64,000 nucleotides of DNA from Faecalibacterium sp. (GTDB lineage: Bacteria > Bacillota > Clostridia > Oscillospirales > Ruminococcaceae), in the NCBI GenBank assembly GCA_029264955.1, contig JARHYC010000006.1, positions 1-64,000 of the forward strand, in the 5' to 3' direction. Of the stretch, positions 51,559 through 60,896 are shown piece by piece (positions within the stretch are counted from its first letter, which is position 1; the number at the start of each line of letters is the position of its first letter). The notes beneath the pieces are model-generated. The model ran no database searches. It saw nothing but the letters and a program-made list of their open reading frames with translations, and was not told the DNA's origin. A program made the position numbers and the translations under genes.

Positions 51559-51594
51559 CAAAAAAAGCGCACCGTCAAAAGACGACACGCTTTT
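51559..51594 (-). terminator. Terminator after the coiled-coil protein gene
   Basis: Stem AAGCGTGTCGTC/GACGGTGCGCTT with G-T pairs (51565-51592), then TTTTTTTGC on the minus strand. It separates rsmD and its partner from the dcw promoter. Confidence 0.75.
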
Positions 51595-51629
51595 CATTTT
51601 TTCTATAAAGTTTACAGATTGCCTCAGCC

Positions 51630-52097
51630 TCAGCCATTCACTGCAGCCTTTGCATTCTGACGCAGATTGGTGCGCACCGTTTTGATTTGACCCGCATTGG
51701 CCAACATGGTTTCCTCGGTGGTCTTTAGCATATTTTCACAGTAATCCGTAACGGTCTGGCGCATACTGCGTGCCTCAGACTGTGCATTTGCCATAACCTC
51801 GGCTGCGCGCTGCTCGGCACGCTTTAGTACTTCCTGATCGCTGACCAGAACCGCCGCACGCTCTTCTGCCTTCTTTACGATGATGTCAGCTTCCTTCTTG
51901 GCATCTTCCAGAATCTGACCACGATCGTTTACAATATTCTTCGCCTGACGGATCTCACCAGGCAGATTCAAACGGATATCATCCAAATAGTCACGGATCT
52001 TATCCACGTCCACCACACGCTTGCCGCCGGACAGCGGGATGCTGGCCCCCTCTTCCAGAGCGTCTTCGATCGTATCCAACAATTCGTTTACATTCAT
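51630..52097 (-). CDS. Coiled-coil ATP-synthase-B/DivIVA-like protein
   Basis: A 155-residue soluble protein with predicted long helices (about 35-140) rich in Ala, Glu, Lys and Arg. It begins MNVNELLDTIEDALEEGASI and contains AEERAAVLVSDQEVLKRAEQ. Clostridial proteins of this type, often annotated as ATPase or DivIVA-like, are encoded next to rsmD/coaD; their function is unknown. The ATG at 52097 overlaps the rsmD stop (ATGA). A role in division or RNA metabolism cannot be told. Confidence 0.65.
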   Translation of the reverse strand: MNVNELLDTIEDALEEGASIPLSGGKRVVDVDKIRDYLDDIRLNLPGEIRQAKNIVNDRGQILEDAKKEADIIVKKAEERAAVLVSDQEVLKRAEQRAAEVMANAQSEARSMRQTVTDYCENMLKTTEETMLANAGQIKTVRTNLRQNAKAAVNG

Positions 52098-52642
52098 TCT
52101 GCTCTCTCCTTCATGTAGCGCCATACGGCGATGGTTCCATACTGGTATCTTTTTTCCAGAGTCAGGCTGCCTACTGCGCCAGGCATATCAGCTTCCCGCT
52201 CAGTTTCACAAATTACAACGCCGCCGGGTGCCAGCACTTTTTCTGCCAGTGGCAACATTGCTGCACAGGTATCGTGGTGATAGGGCGGGTCCATCAAAAT
52301 CAAATCAAACTGTTCTCGGCAAGAACCCAAATACAATCTGGCATCACCCAAACTCACACGACACCGATCGAAAACACCGCAATTCTTGCAGTTTTTCATC
52401 ACGACCTGAATCGCTTCGCGGCTCTCATCCAAAAAGACACAACGGGCTGCACCGCGGCTCATTGCTTCCAGCCCCAGTTGACCGCTGCCGGCAAAGAGGT
52501 CTAACACTCGTGCGCCCGGAAGCAGAAAATGGATGCTGCTGAACATCCCCTCTTTAACACGCTCTGTAGTGGGGCGGGTCACATCTTCTCCGGGCAGGGT
52601 TTCCAACCGTTTACCGCGGAAGTCTCCTGCAATTACACGCAT
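52094..52642 (-). CDS. rsmD: 16S rRNA m2G966 methyltransferase
   Basis: A 182-residue SAM-dependent enzyme that methylates N2 of G966. Start MRVIAGDFRGKRLETLPG, substrate-binding RPTTERVKEGMFSSI, SAM loop VLDLFAGSGQLGLEAMSRGA and catalytic DPPYHH are visible. The ATG at 52642 is chosen for correct spacing to AAAGGAGG; the ATG six bases earlier abuts it. coaD often follows rsmD in Firmicutes but is not here. Confidence 0.95.
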   Translation of the reverse strand: MRVIAGDFRGKRLETLPGEDVTRPTTERVKEGMFSSIHFLLPGARVLDLFAGSGQLGLEAMSRGAARCVFLDESREAIQVVMKNCKNCGVFDRCRVSLGDARLYLGSCREQFDLILMDPPYHHDTCAAMLPLAEKVLAPGGVVICETEREADMPGAVGSLTLEKRYQYGTIAVWRYMKERAE

Positions 52643-52683
52643 GGTCATTCCTCCTTTTTCCATTTACTGTCCATAATGTATAA

Positions 52684-52712
52684 ATTAAAGCAACCTTCAT
52701 TTGATTTGTCAA
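52684..52712 (-). promoter_or_regulatory. rsmD promoter
   Basis: TTGACA at 52707-52712 and TTTAAT at 52684-52689, 17-base spacer, minus strand. Confidence 0.7.
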
Positions 52713-52778
52713 CCCCGACGATTCATTTTTATCACGTCATCGTACTTTTTACAAAATCACAACAGAAGCAACGTTTTT

Positions 52779-54629
52779 TCACTGCTCCGGGTGAAAATGT
52801 GCAAAAATCATATGTGCCATTTTTGCCCCCACACCCGGCGTCTTTTGCAAAGTTTCCACATCTGCCTCTCGCACTGCTGTGACTGTACCAAAAGTGCGCA
52901 TCAAAACTTTTGCCGTTGCCGGACCCACACCAGGAATCTCTGTCAGTGCAGATGTGTAGCTTTTCTTTTTCATCTGCTGCTTACGGTAGGCATTGGCGAA
53001 ACGGTGCGCTTCATCCTGAATGCTGCTGACAAAAGCATAGGTGCTTCGGTTCATATTCAGGCTGATTTCCCGTCCTGTATCATCAATGATACCACGTGTA
53101 CGGTGGTGATCGTCTTTTACCATACCGTACAAAGGCACATCCTCCATTGCACGACCTTTCAAAACTTCCCGCACTGCACCGACCTGACCTCGACCGCCGT
53201 CCAGCAAAATCAGATCCGGCTTCTGGGCAAACCAGTTTTCACTGGTTACACCCGCTACCGCGAACTTTTCGTATTCGTTGCAGCGACGATCTAATGTTTC
53301 TGCCATGCTGGCGTAGTCGTCCGTACCGAACACCGTCTGCATCTTAAAGCGGCGGTAACCTGCTTTATAGGGTTTTCCATCCCGAAAGGTGACCATGCCA
53401 CATACGCTGGTCCCATCTCCCCAGTTTGAAATATCATAACTTTCAATATTTCTTGGTGCTTTTGACAATCCCAGCAACTGTGCCAACTCATCCAAAGTCT
53501 TTTGTTCCCGCGCATAGCGGCCACTTTCCCGTGCTAAACGCTCGACCGCGTTGGTATGTGCCATTTCCACCAGATGCGCCGCATCACCGCGCTGGGGCAC
53601 ATACAACTGTACGCGTGTACCACGGCGCTGTTCCAACAATCGATGCAGAGATGCTGCATCTTCCGGCAACGCATCCACTGCCACTACACGAGGCAATTTT
53701 TCATCCTCATGGTCCAGATAATACCGTGCTAAAAATTCGTTTCGTGTCTGCGCAATATCTGCTGTATCGTGGAACAGAAATTCCCGTTTATCGGTCAATC
53801 GTCCTTGACGGAATCGCAATACCGCTGCACACACGCTGTTTGGTGTACCCGCCAGTGCGCACACGTCCATTTCCACATCTGGGTCAACCACAACTTTCTG
53901 CCCAGCACTAACCTTTTCAATCGCACGAATTTGGTCTCGCAGCAAAGCGGCGTTTTCAAAATCCAACTTTTCCGATGCCGCTTCCATACGTTGGGTCAAC
54001 GAACGCAAAATATCTTTCTTGCCATATTTGATCAGGTGGATTGCGCCCTGTATGGCTTCGTTATAAGCCTGCTGGCTGATTTTTCCAGTACAAACACCCA
54101 TGCACTTCCCGATGTGCGCATTCAGACAAGGTCGACTTTTGCCGAAATCTTCCGGGAAATGCCGGCTGCATCGGGGTAGCAAAAAAGCATCCATTGCACT
54201 TTCCGCCATTTCCCGTGCGGCAAAAGACGAGGTATAGGGTCCGATATACTCCGCACCGTCATCCTCTTTTTGCAAAACAAAGGAAAGTCTGGGCCATGCC
54301 TCTTTTGAAATGCGGATATAGCTATATCCTTTATCGTCTTTCAGCAGGATGTTGTATTTGGGGGTATGTGCCTTGATCTGGCTTGCTTCCAACACAAGTG
54401 CTTCAAATTCGCTCTGACAGATAATGACATCGAACGTATAGGCATGACGAATCATCTGCGTGACCTTGTTGTCGTGGGGCACGCCTTCTCGAAAATACTG
54501 GCTGACACGGTTGCGCAGCCGCTTTGCTTTACCGATATAAATAATCGTATCTGCCCTATCCCGAATGATATAAACACCCGGCAGCATTGGCAGCATACAG
54601 GCTTTTTGATACAGCTCCGCTTTGGTCAT
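52779..54629 (-). CDS. uvrC: Excinuclease ABC subunit C
   Basis: A 616-residue nuclease of nucleotide excision repair. N-terminal GIY-YIG domain (PGVYIIRDRADTIIYIGKAK, about 17-36), a UVR motif (LDFENAALLRDQIRAIEKV, about 210), the RNase H-like C-terminal nuclease domain (ESYDISNWGDG and DLILLDGGRGQV) and the final tandem helix-hairpin-helix (ALTEIPGVGPATAKVL) are all there. It makes the 3' and 5' cuts with UvrB. Monocistronic, start ATG at 54629. Confidence 0.97.
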   Translation of the reverse strand: MTKAELYQKACMLPMLPGVYIIRDRADTIIYIGKAKRLRNRVSQYFREGVPHDNKVTQMIRHAYTFDVIICQSEFEALVLEASQIKAHTPKYNILLKDDKGYSYIRISKEAWPRLSFVLQKEDDGAEYIGPYTSSFAAREMAESAMDAFLLPRCSRHFPEDFGKSRPCLNAHIGKCMGVCTGKISQQAYNEAIQGAIHLIKYGKKDILRSLTQRMEAASEKLDFENAALLRDQIRAIEKVSAGQKVVVDPDVEMDVCALAGTPNSVCAAVLRFRQGRLTDKREFLFHDTADIAQTRNEFLARYYLDHEDEKLPRVVAVDALPEDAASLHRLLEQRRGTRVQLYVPQRGDAAHLVEMAHTNAVERLARESGRYAREQKTLDELAQLLGLSKAPRNIESYDISNWGDGTSVCGMVTFRDGKPYKAGYRRFKMQTVFGTDDYASMAETLDRRCNEYEKFAVAGVTSENWFAQKPDLILLDGGRGQVGAVREVLKGRAMEDVPLYGMVKDDHHRTRGIIDDTGREISLNMNRSTYAFVSSIQDEAHRFANAYRKQQMKKKSYTSALTEIPGVGPATAKVLMRTFGTVTAVREADVETLQKTPGVGAKMAHMIFAHFHPEQ

Positions 54630-54724
54630 GGCGCACCCTCCCGCCTTTTATGGTTCCAGCGGGCTCGACCGCTGATTGCTTCCCTCAACAGCCTGCCCCA
54701 AGATCTGACAGGCTATTCTCGGTA

Positions 54725-54763
54725 TAAAAAAACCGCTACTCCGGCCAATGCTGGAATAGCGGT
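54725..54763 (-). terminator. Terminator after ptsH
   Basis: Imperfect stem ACCGCTA...TAGCGGT (54732-54763) followed on the minus strand by TTTTTTTAT. Confidence 0.85.
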
Positions 54764-54786
54764 AGAAATCCATTGAAAACAGTTGA

Positions 54787-55050
54787 TTAGCCAGCAAAGC
54801 CAGATTCAACCAGCTTGACCAGACCTTCAACAGCAGCCTGCTCGTCAGTGCCGTCCGCAATAATGCGGATGCTGGTGCCACCTACAATGCCCAGGGACAG
54901 AACGCCCAGAAGGCTCTTAGCGTTGACACGGCGCTCTTCCTTCTCAACCCAAATGCTGGACTTAAACTCATTTGCCTTCTGGATAAAGAAGGTAGCAGGA
55001 CGGGCGTGCAGACCCACCTGATTTTCAACAGTAACTTCCTTCACGTACAT
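54787..55050 (-). CDS. ptsH: Phosphocarrier protein HPr
   Basis: An 87-residue HPr. The active-site His15 lies in GLHARPA and the regulatory Ser46 in KSLLGVLSLG. HPr relays phosphate from enzyme I to sugar PTS components; Ser46 phosphorylation by HprK drives CcpA-type catabolite control in Firmicutes. ptsI is not adjacent. The gene has its own terminator; a leader of about 30 bases with TTATAC is upstream, but no strong -35 was found. Confidence 0.95.
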   Translation of the reverse strand: MYVKEVTVENQVGLHARPATFFIQKANEFKSSIWVEKEERRVNAKSLLGVLSLGIVGGTSIRIIADGTDEQAAVEGLVKLVESGFAG

Positions 55051-55228
55051 AGCTCAGTCGCTCCTATCTGTATAATCGTGATGCGATCAACTCGAAAATC
55101 GGGGCCTAACAGCTCCCTTGCGTCTATTTTATCTCATTGGACAGCAGTTGTACAGCGTAAAATCGTTTTTTTGTCGCTTTCTCCAATCCGTCTATGAACG
55201 CCGCCAGCGCTTTGTGCATTTTTTCTAG

Positions 55229-56041
55229 TTATTTTTCATCTGATTGTGCGCTAACACAAAAGTTTTCCACAATCTCGTTTTTGGGGGTGGAGCGCTTACG
55301 GCCCTTGCGCTTCTTTTCCGGTATCGGAGGATGTGCTTTTTCGTATGCTTCCCACAGATCCGGTCGACGCTCTTTGGTGCGCCGTTTGCTTTGTTCCATG
55401 CGCCAGGCATCTACCTTTCCGTGATCACCGCTGAGCAGGATCGGCGGTACTGCACGGCCTTCCCAGACTTCCGGGCGGGTATACTGGGGATATTCCAACA
55501 AGCCATCCCAGAAGCTCTCATCCTCATAGCCCTTCTGTTCCGCCAAAACGCCCGGCTGCAAACGCAGCACGCTGTCCGCTACTGCTAAGGCAGCCAGCTC
55601 ACCGCCGGTCAGTACAAAATCGCCCAGGCTCAACTGTTCATCCGCAAATGCATCAATGACACGTTCATCAATGCCTTCGTAATGACCACAGACAAAGGTC
55701 AGGTTGTCATACTGTGCCAGACGCTTGGCGTGTTCTTCATCAAACTTTGCACCGCCCGGCGTCATAAATATGACGTGCGGCTTGGGACGTCCCTGCTCGG
55801 TTACCTGACGCGCAATATCACGCAGGCAATCCGCAATCGGTTGGGCATACATGACCATGCCGCAACCGCCACCATAAGGATAATCGTCCGTTTGCTTTTG
55901 TTTATTCAACGTATAGTCCCGAATTTGATGGCTGTGCGTTTCAATATGGCCCCTTTTTGCTGCACGGCCAAGGATACTTTCATCCAGAACACGCTGGCAC
56001 ATCTCAGGGAACAAGGTGGCGATATCCACTCGCATACCCAT
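55229..56041 (-). CDS. trmD: tRNA (m1G37) methyltransferase
   Basis: A 270-residue knotted (SPOUT) enzyme that methylates G37 of tRNAs reading CNN codons and prevents frameshifting. Conserved GGGCGMVMYAQPI, CGHYEGIDERV and LGDFVLTGGELAAL loops form the SAM knot. A Lys/Arg-rich C-terminal extension (about 235-270) is longer than in Escherichia coli TrmD. The start ATG at 56041 has GGGAGG upstream, one base after the rimM stop. rplS, the usual next gene, is missing. Confidence 0.96.
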   Translation of the reverse strand: MGMRVDIATLFPEMCQRVLDESILGRAAKRGHIETHSHQIRDYTLNKQKQTDDYPYGGGCGMVMYAQPIADCLRDIARQVTEQGRPKPHVIFMTPGGAKFDEEHAKRLAQYDNLTFVCGHYEGIDERVIDAFADEQLSLGDFVLTGGELAALAVADSVLRLQPGVLAEQKGYEDESFWDGLLEYPQYTRPEVWEGRAVPPILLSGDHGKVDAWRMEQSKRRTKERRPDLWEAYEKAHPPIPEKKRKGRKRSTPKNEIVENFCVSAQSDEK

Positions 56042-56042
56042 A

Positions 56043-56597
56043 TTATGCTTCCTCCCCTGCTTGTGGTGCATCCAGAATCACATCATCATCAAACATACCC
56101 GGAATCGGGCGAATCAGAATACGGCCTTCTTCCGGCTGCTTATCCACCAGAAATGCCGGCACACCTGGGAACATACGTTCCTCCCCGGAAGGTGTAGTTA
56201 CAGTGTAAATATCCTGCGGACCAGGATGGGTCACACTTTTAACGGTGCCGTATACACGACCCGTATCTGCATCCTGCACCTCACAGCCCAATAGGTCGGA
56301 AATAAAGCATACGCCTTTTCCAAGCCGCACATCCTTTCGGTCAAAGTACAGCATACTGCCCACCAGACGACGGGCTGCATCCATGTCTTCCACCCCCTCC
56401 AGCTTGATAATCGCCATATTGTTTGGCAGCTGACGCAGGGACTGCACCCCAACCGGCTTGTCGCCTTCGGCAGTGCCATACAGGGTCTTTGCGCGCTTGA
56501 GCAGCGCAGCTTCGCCGCACCACAGCTCCATTTTCAGTTCGCCGCGCACACCGTGGGTGGTGACCAGCTTACCGGCTTCCAGATAAGCACGAATCAT
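56043..56597 (-). CDS. rimM: Ribosome maturation factor RimM
   Basis: A 184-residue 30S assembly factor. N-terminal RimM domain with LEAGKLVTTHGVRGELKM and C-terminal PRC-barrel domain with LLGCEVQDADTGRVYGTV and ERMFPGVPAFLVD. It binds S19 and helps mature the 16S 3' domain. The ATG at 56597 has GTGAGG upstream; a longer frame to 56648 lacks a ribosome site. It precedes trmD by one base. Confidence 0.95.
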   Translation of the reverse strand: MIRAYLEAGKLVTTHGVRGELKMELWCGEAALLKRAKTLYGTAEGDKPVGVQSLRQLPNNMAIIKLEGVEDMDAARRLVGSMLYFDRKDVRLGKGVCFISDLLGCEVQDADTGRVYGTVKSVTHPGPQDIYTVTTPSGEERMFPGVPAFLVDKQPEEGRILIRPIPGMFDDDVILDAPQAGEEA

Positions 56598-56669
56598 AAG
56601 GGGTACCTCACTTTTTTCTAATACAAAAATAAAAGACGCCCTTTGCACAGGGCAAAGGGCGTCTTGCTG

Positions 56670-56903
56670 TCAGTCGATCTCGACCAGGACCTTTTCTCCG
56701 ACGCGCACGGATGCAGCACGCATGACCACGCGAATAGCCTTTGCGATGCGTCCCTGTTTGCCAATGACTCGGCCCATATCGTTCTCCGTCACCTTCAGGT
56801 GATAGACGATCGTACCGTCCTCGCGAGGAGCGTCCACCGTTACGGAAACAGCGTCCTTATCTTCCACGAGGCCCTTGGCCACAGCCAACAACAGTTCCTG
56901 CAT
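56670..56903 (-). CDS. khpA: KH-domain RNA-binding protein KhpA
   Basis: A 77-residue single KH-domain protein with the GxxG loop in VIGKQGRIAKAIRVVMRAA. KhpA pairs with KhpB/Jag and binds many RNAs in Gram-positive bacteria, with effects on division and small RNA function. The position between rpsP and rimM is the standard one (ylqC). The ATG at 56903 has GGAGG eight bases upstream. Confidence 0.93.
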   Translation of the reverse strand: MQELLLAVAKGLVEDKDAVSVTVDAPREDGTIVYHLKVTENDMGRVIGKQGRIAKAIRVVMRAASVRVGEKVLVEID

Positions 56904-56922
56904 GGATCTAACCTCCATTCAA

Positions 56923-57165
56923 TTACAGAATGTTGGACTTCTTCAGCAGAACACGGACAGTGTCGGTGGGCTGAGCGCCGTTAGCGATCCACTGCTTTGC
57001 CTTGTCAGCGTCGATGTTCACAACAGAAGGCTCACGAGTGGGATCGTAGGTGCCGATCTCTTCGATGAAACGGCCATCGCGGGGGAAGCGGCTGTCAGCG
57101 ACAACAACACGGTAGAAGGGAGCCTTCTTTGCGCCCATGCGGCGCAGTCTGATCTTAACTGCCAT
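56923..57165 (-). CDS. rpsP: 30S ribosomal protein S16
   Basis: An 80-residue S16 starting [20 protein letters not shown] and containing [19 protein letters not shown]. Component of the 30S body. GGAGG precedes the ATG. Downstream of ffh by about 115 bases with small G/C-rich hairpins between; upstream of khpA by 19 bases. Confidence 0.97.
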   Translation of the reverse strand: MAVKIRLRRMGAKKAPFYRVVVADSRFPRDGRFIEEIGTYDPTREPSVVNIDADKAKQWIANGAQPTDTVRVLLKKSNIL

Positions 57166-57280
57166 AATGAAATACCTCCAAAATAAATAGAAAAAATGTG
57201 TGGCCCCGTGGGGCTTTTTTATTGTAAAACCCTGGGGCCTCCTGGCTTTTGGGTTATTACCGAAACGAAACGGAAAGGCA

Positions 57281-58627
57281 TTAGAACATACCCTTCATGC
57301 CGCCGAATTTACTCATGCGGCGGGCAAAGCCCTTGGGGCTCTTCTTCATCTGCTTCATCAGCTTCTGCATCATTTCAAACTGCTTCAGCAGCTGATTAAC
57401 ATCCTGCACGCGCGTGCCGCTGCCGGCAGCAATGCGGCGCTTGCGCTTGGGATTGATGATGGAAGGATTCTCACGCTCTGCCGGGGTCATACTCAGGATA
57501 ATAGCCTCAACGCGGTCCATCATCTTTTCGTCCACCTGGCTGGGGTCAATATTTGCACCGCCGGGCATCATGTTCAGCATAGCGGATGCGCCGCCCATCT
57601 TTTTGATCTGAGCGAACTGGTCCAACATATCATTCATGTCGAACTTGTTTTCCATCATACGCTGTGCGGTCTTTTCCGCAGCAGCCATATCGGCGCTGTC
57701 CTGTGCCTTTTCAATCAGGCTCAAGACGTCGCCCATACCCAGAATGCGGCTTGCCATGCGTGCCGGATGGAATGCCTCCAAGTCGTCCAGCTTTTCGCCT
57801 ACACCCTGGAACAGAATCGGCTTGCCGGTAACAGCCAAAACACTCAGTGCTGCACCACCGCGGGTATCGCCGTCGGTCTTGGTAAGGATGACACCGTCCA
57901 CGCCGACCATTTCGTTAAAGGTCTTTGCTACGCCGACTGCGTCCTGACCCGCCATTGCGTCCACGACCAACAGCGTGCTGTCAACGTGTACGGCTTCTTT
58001 CAGGTCAACCAGTTCCTGCATCAGCACCTCATCGATCTGCAGGCGGCCGGCGGTATCCAGAATCACCAGATCATTGCCATAGTCGCGAGCGTGTGCCAGC
58101 GCCTTCTGGGCAATCACTGCGGGCTTTTCATTGGTACCCATGCTGAACACGGGTACTTCTACCTGCTTACCGACGACTTCCAGCTGATCGATTGCAGCGG
58201 GGCGGTAAATGTCGCAGGCGACCAACAGCGGACGACGGCCCTGCTTGCGGTAGTACTTTGCCAGCTTTGCTGCATGGGTGGTTTTACCATTACCTTGCAG
58301 ACCGCAAAGCATCACAACAGTCTGCCCCTTATTCTTGATATGCAGCTGAACCTCTTCGGTGCCGCCCATCAAATTGGTTAGCTCTTCGTTGACAATCTTG
58401 ATGACCTGCTGTGCAGGGGTCAGGCTCTCCATGACCTCCTGACCCATAGCGCGCTCGGATACCTTGGCACAGAAGTCCTTGGCGACTTTGAAGTTAACGT
58501 CGGCTTCCAAAAGAGCCATACGGACTTCACGCATGGCAGCCTTAACGTCCGCCTCGCTGAGCTTGCCGTGGTTTTTCAGTTTTTTGAATACACCGGCTAA
58601 CCGGTCGGAAAGAGATTCGAATGCCAT
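57281..58627 (-). CDS. ffh: Signal recognition particle protein Ffh
   Basis: A 448-residue SRP54 GTPase that binds signal sequences and 4.5S RNA. N and G domains contain [15 protein letters not shown] (G1, with Asn in place of the usual Ser), DTAGRLQ (G3) and [13 protein letters not shown] (G4); the Met-rich M domain (about 310-448) ends KFGGMKGMF. The ATG at 58627 has AAAGGAG; the long 5' extension in frame overlaps ylxM and is rejected. It lies 13 bases after ylxM. Confidence 0.97.
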   Translation of the reverse strand: MAFESLSDRLAGVFKKLKNHGKLSEADVKAAMREVRMALLEADVNFKVAKDFCAKVSERAMGQEVMESLTPAQQVIKIVNEELTNLMGGTEEVQLHIKNKGQTVVMLCGLQGNGKTTHAAKLAKYYRKQGRRPLLVACDIYRPAAIDQLEVVGKQVEVPVFSMGTNEKPAVIAQKALAHARDYGNDLVILDTAGRLQIDEVLMQELVDLKEAVHVDSTLLVVDAMAGQDAVGVAKTFNEMVGVDGVILTKTDGDTRGGAALSVLAVTGKPILFQGVGEKLDDLEAFHPARMASRILGMGDVLSLIEKAQDSADMAAAEKTAQRMMENKFDMNDMLDQFAQIKKMGGASAMLNMMPGGANIDPSQVDEKMMDRVEAIILSMTPAERENPSIINPKRKRRIAAGSGTRVQDVNQLLKQFEMMQKLMKQMKKSPKGFARRMSKFGGMKGMF

Positions 58628-58640
58628 TTGGTCTCCTTTC

Positions 58641-59021
58641 TCAGTCCTCAGCTTCTTCGATGGAACGAACAATGGAAAGCAGCTGATCCAGCGTTCGGTC
58701 GAAATCGCCGGAATTGTAGCCGCCGTATTTACCAGAAATATCAAACTTCGCCTTGCGGATAATCTGTTCCATATCAATGAGCTTATCCTGTACCAGACGA
58801 TAGCGGGCAGCAAAACCGACCTTTTCTTCCAGCTCCAGCAAACTGCTTTCACCGTGCTTGATGGCATCCCGAACGCCTTGGCGGGTGATACCAAAGTTTT
58901 CGCCGATTTCACTCAGCGAAAGGTCGTCGTTATAATACTGCACCATCATTTCCTGCTGTTTTTTCGTCAGTGCATTGCCATAAAAGTCCAGAAGATAACT
59001 CATTTCCAGATTTTTGGCCAT
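58641..59021 (-). CDS. ylxM: YlxM/p13-like SRP-associated DNA-binding protein
   Basis: A 126-residue helix-turn-helix protein of the YlxM/UPF0122 family, starting MAKNLEMSYLLDFYGNALTKKQQ with the HTH around DDLSLSEIGENFGITRQGVRDAIKH (broken by gaps in the family). YlxM proteins bind SRP components in streptococci and regulate GTPase activity. Standard position upstream of ffh. First gene of the operon. Confidence 0.92.
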   Translation of the reverse strand: MAKNLEMSYLLDFYGNALTKKQQEMMVQYYNDDLSLSEIGENFGITRQGVRDAIKHGESSLLELEEKVGFAARYRLVQDKLIDMEQIIRKAKFDISGKYGGYNSGDFDRTLDQLLSIVRSIEEAED

Positions 59022-59092
59022 TTCTCCGCACCTCTAACAGAAAACTCAGAAAATATCTTACACCGTAAAGCCATAGTGCTTTACCGTAACGC

Positions 59093-59121
59093 AGTATAAC
59101 ATTGCACTTGTGAAAAGTCAA
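59093..59121 (-). promoter_or_regulatory. Promoter of the ylxM-ffh operon
   Basis: TTGACT at 59116-59121 and TATACT at 59093-59098, 17-base spacer, minus strand. The leader holds an inverted repeat GTAAAGC...GCTTTAC (about 59065-59086). Confidence 0.82.
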
Positions 59122-59194
59122 TATACTTTACAAAATATTTCACATCAGGTAGTGCTTTCTTCCTGAAAATCAAAATTTCGCCGCACTTTTCGCA

Positions 59195-59240
59195 CAAAGA
59201 GCAGCTCCGTTTTGGTTATACAAAGCAGAGCTGCTCTTTG
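59195..59240 (-). repeat. Long-stem inverted repeat after the SLT gene
   Basis: CAAAGAGCAGCTC (59195-59207) pairs perfectly with GAGCTGCTCTTTG (59228-59240). It follows the SLT gene stop at 59254 but lacks a T-tract, so terminator function is uncertain. Confidence 0.55.
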
Positions 59241-59253
59241 CCACATCTTTTTC

Positions 59254-60432
59254 TTACACACCCGCTGTAATCAACTGGTCACGCCAGCCAATCGTCTTGG
59301 TATGCACCAAAGGAACTTTTCCTATTTCCTTATATGCCTGATAATTGCCTGCACCAACCTGATAGCGCAGCAACGCGTCTTCCTCATTATCCACATAGCG
59401 GCGATGATAGCCCAAAATGGCACAGCCCGCCTGAATGGATTTATACGGGTCCAGCAGTTCTTCCATGGATTGAATGCCCAGCTGTCGGCGCAACAAATCA
59501 AAGCAAACATCGTTCACCTGCATCAGCCCCCAGTCTGTGGTACCGTTGCTGTTTACATGGGTCAAACCCGGCACAAAGCGACTTTCATTATAGATAATCG
59601 CCAGCACCAGTTCATAACTCACATTGTAATGCTTTGCCATCTGCCAAGTGTACTGCTTCAAGCCCGCATCCCAATCGTTATAGCGGCGAATCAAATCCGA
59701 ATCGCCAATGCCCTGCATGACCGGACCATCCGTCGGCGGTGTTTCTACCGGGACTGCAGTGGGTTCCACCGTAGGCTCCGGGGTTGTGTCCGGGGTAGGC
59801 GTAGGTTCCGGGGTTGGTTCTGCTGTTGGAATTCCCCCCTCTTCATCCGGTGTAGGTTCCGGCGTAATTTCCGGTTCCGGAGTTGGCCCCAGTGTGGGAG
59901 TCGGTGTAGGTGTAGGTTCTGGCGTAGACTCCTGGGTCGGCTCTGGCGTTACTAGCGGGGGCGGCGGGGGCGGATCAAAATCAAAATCTAACTTTGCATC
60001 CTCTTCACCGAAGTAGTCTTTAGCGGTGTCATAGGTTATATCCTTAGTATCTACCTCGATACTTTCATTCAAAATATTCAGCTTTTCCTGTGTGATGCCC
60101 AGTTCCAGCAAAAGCGCTTGAATCTCCTCATCCGACAACGGCTTCAGCGTTGCACTTGGCTCCTGGGAGGATTCCGATTCCTCCGGTGTTGCTGTTGGCT
60201 TGGAGATTACTGGTTTATAAGTTGCCGTAGGGCAGGGTGTCGCTGCCGCAAAAGCACTGTATGTGGGGCGATGATTCCATGCAGTGCCAATGCCAATTAT
60301 GACGACACCAACTGCCAGCACTGCCGATACAATTTGAAGCAGACGCATCCACAGGCTTACCTTGGGCGGTCTTACATCCCATACAGGCCCTGTTTTTCGT
60401 TCTACATTATTTTCTTTTTCGTTCGGGTCCAT
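59254..60432 (-). CDS. SLT-type lytic transglycosylase with Pro/Glu/Thr-rich stalk
   Basis: A 392-residue membrane-anchored enzyme. One helix (about 29-50), a Ser/Thr/Pro linker, a small charged region, a low-complexity stalk (about 155-250: runs of Pro and repeated PEPTPTP), then a C-terminal transglycosylase SLT domain with the catalytic Glu in [12 protein letters not shown], plus GLMQVN and GYHRRY motifs. It should cleave the glycan strands of peptidoglycan from outside the membrane. The ATG at 60432 has AGGAAA six bases upstream; an ATG at 60447 is less well placed. Confidence 0.88.
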   Translation of the reverse strand: MDPNEKENNVERKTGPVWDVRPPKVSLWMRLLQIVSAVLAVGVVIIGIGTAWNHRPTYSAFAAATPCPTATYKPVISKPTATPEESESSQEPSATLKPLSDEEIQALLLELGITQEKLNILNESIEVDTKDITYDTAKDYFGEEDAKLDFDFDPPPPPPLVTPEPTQESTPEPTPTPTPTLGPTPEPEITPEPTPDEEGGIPTAEPTPEPTPTPDTTPEPTVEPTAVPVETPPTDGPVMQGIGDSDLIRRYNDWDAGLKQYTWQMAKHYNVSYELVLAIIYNESRFVPGLTHVNSNGTTDWGLMQVNDVCFDLLRRQLGIQSMEELLDPYKSIQAGCAILGYHRRYVDNEEDALLRYQVGAGNYQAYKEIGKVPLVHTKTIGWRDQLITAGV

Positions 60433-60670
60433 ATCCGGTTTCCTCATCCTGCGTTGCGCCTTATGCTTTCATCTCTGGATTGTATCAGAATTTAGTTTTG
60501 TTTTCCACATCTCATCCATAAACTGTGCAAAACTTTTTCATCAAAGAATCAATCAATCCTTTTAGCGAAAGTACTCACAACAGCACAATTTCTCTTCCCA
60601 GTACGGCCCGCTGACTTTACTCCTGCTTCGGATGCACTGCATATTCCATGGCGATTTGCCTTTCTGTACA

Positions 60671-60703
60671 AAAGAAAAAAGGCACCGAAAGGGTGCCTTT
60701 TTT
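60671..60703 (-). terminator. Terminator after tRNA-Gln
   Basis: Stem AAAGGCACC/GGTGCCTTT (60678-60700) with TTTTTTCTTTTG on the minus strand. The stretch 60433-60670 has no gene that I can support. Confidence 0.9.
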
Positions 60704-60711
60704 GTAAGAAG

Positions 60712-60782
60712 TTGCCCAGGCAGGAGTTGAACCTACGATGGGGGAGTCAAAGTCCCCTGCCTTACCGCTTGGCTACTGGGCA
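60712..60782 (-). tRNA. tRNA-Gln(TTG)
   Basis: A 71-nt tRNA on the minus strand: acceptor TGCCCAG/CTGGGCA, D-arm GCCAAGCGGTAAGGC, anticodon stem GGGGA/TCCCC with loop CTTTGAC (anticodon TTG), T-arm GTAGG-TTCAACT-CCTGC, discriminator A. The CCA end is not encoded (CTT follows), unlike the tRNA-Leu of this window. Confidence 0.96.
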
Positions 60783-60809
60783 TCATATTCATTTTTATGA
60801 TTCTTATGA

Positions 60810-60838
60810 AGTATACTCTATTTTCACTGTTCCGTCAA
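60810..60838 (-). promoter_or_regulatory. tRNA-Gln promoter
   Basis: TTGACG at 60833-60838 and TATACT at 60810-60815 with a 17-base spacer, minus strand. Confidence 0.82.
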
Positions 60839-60896
60839 GTGGGACCGAACCATAAAATATACATTTGCCCTATAAGCGCACCATTTTTGTTTGAGT

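Noticed and set aside
59708-60016. A plus-strand frame encoding a Gly/Val/Ser repeat protein
   Set aside because: It mirrors the Pro/Glu/Thr-rich stalk of the minus-strand SLT gene, where PEPTPTP codons read backward as GVGSG repeats.
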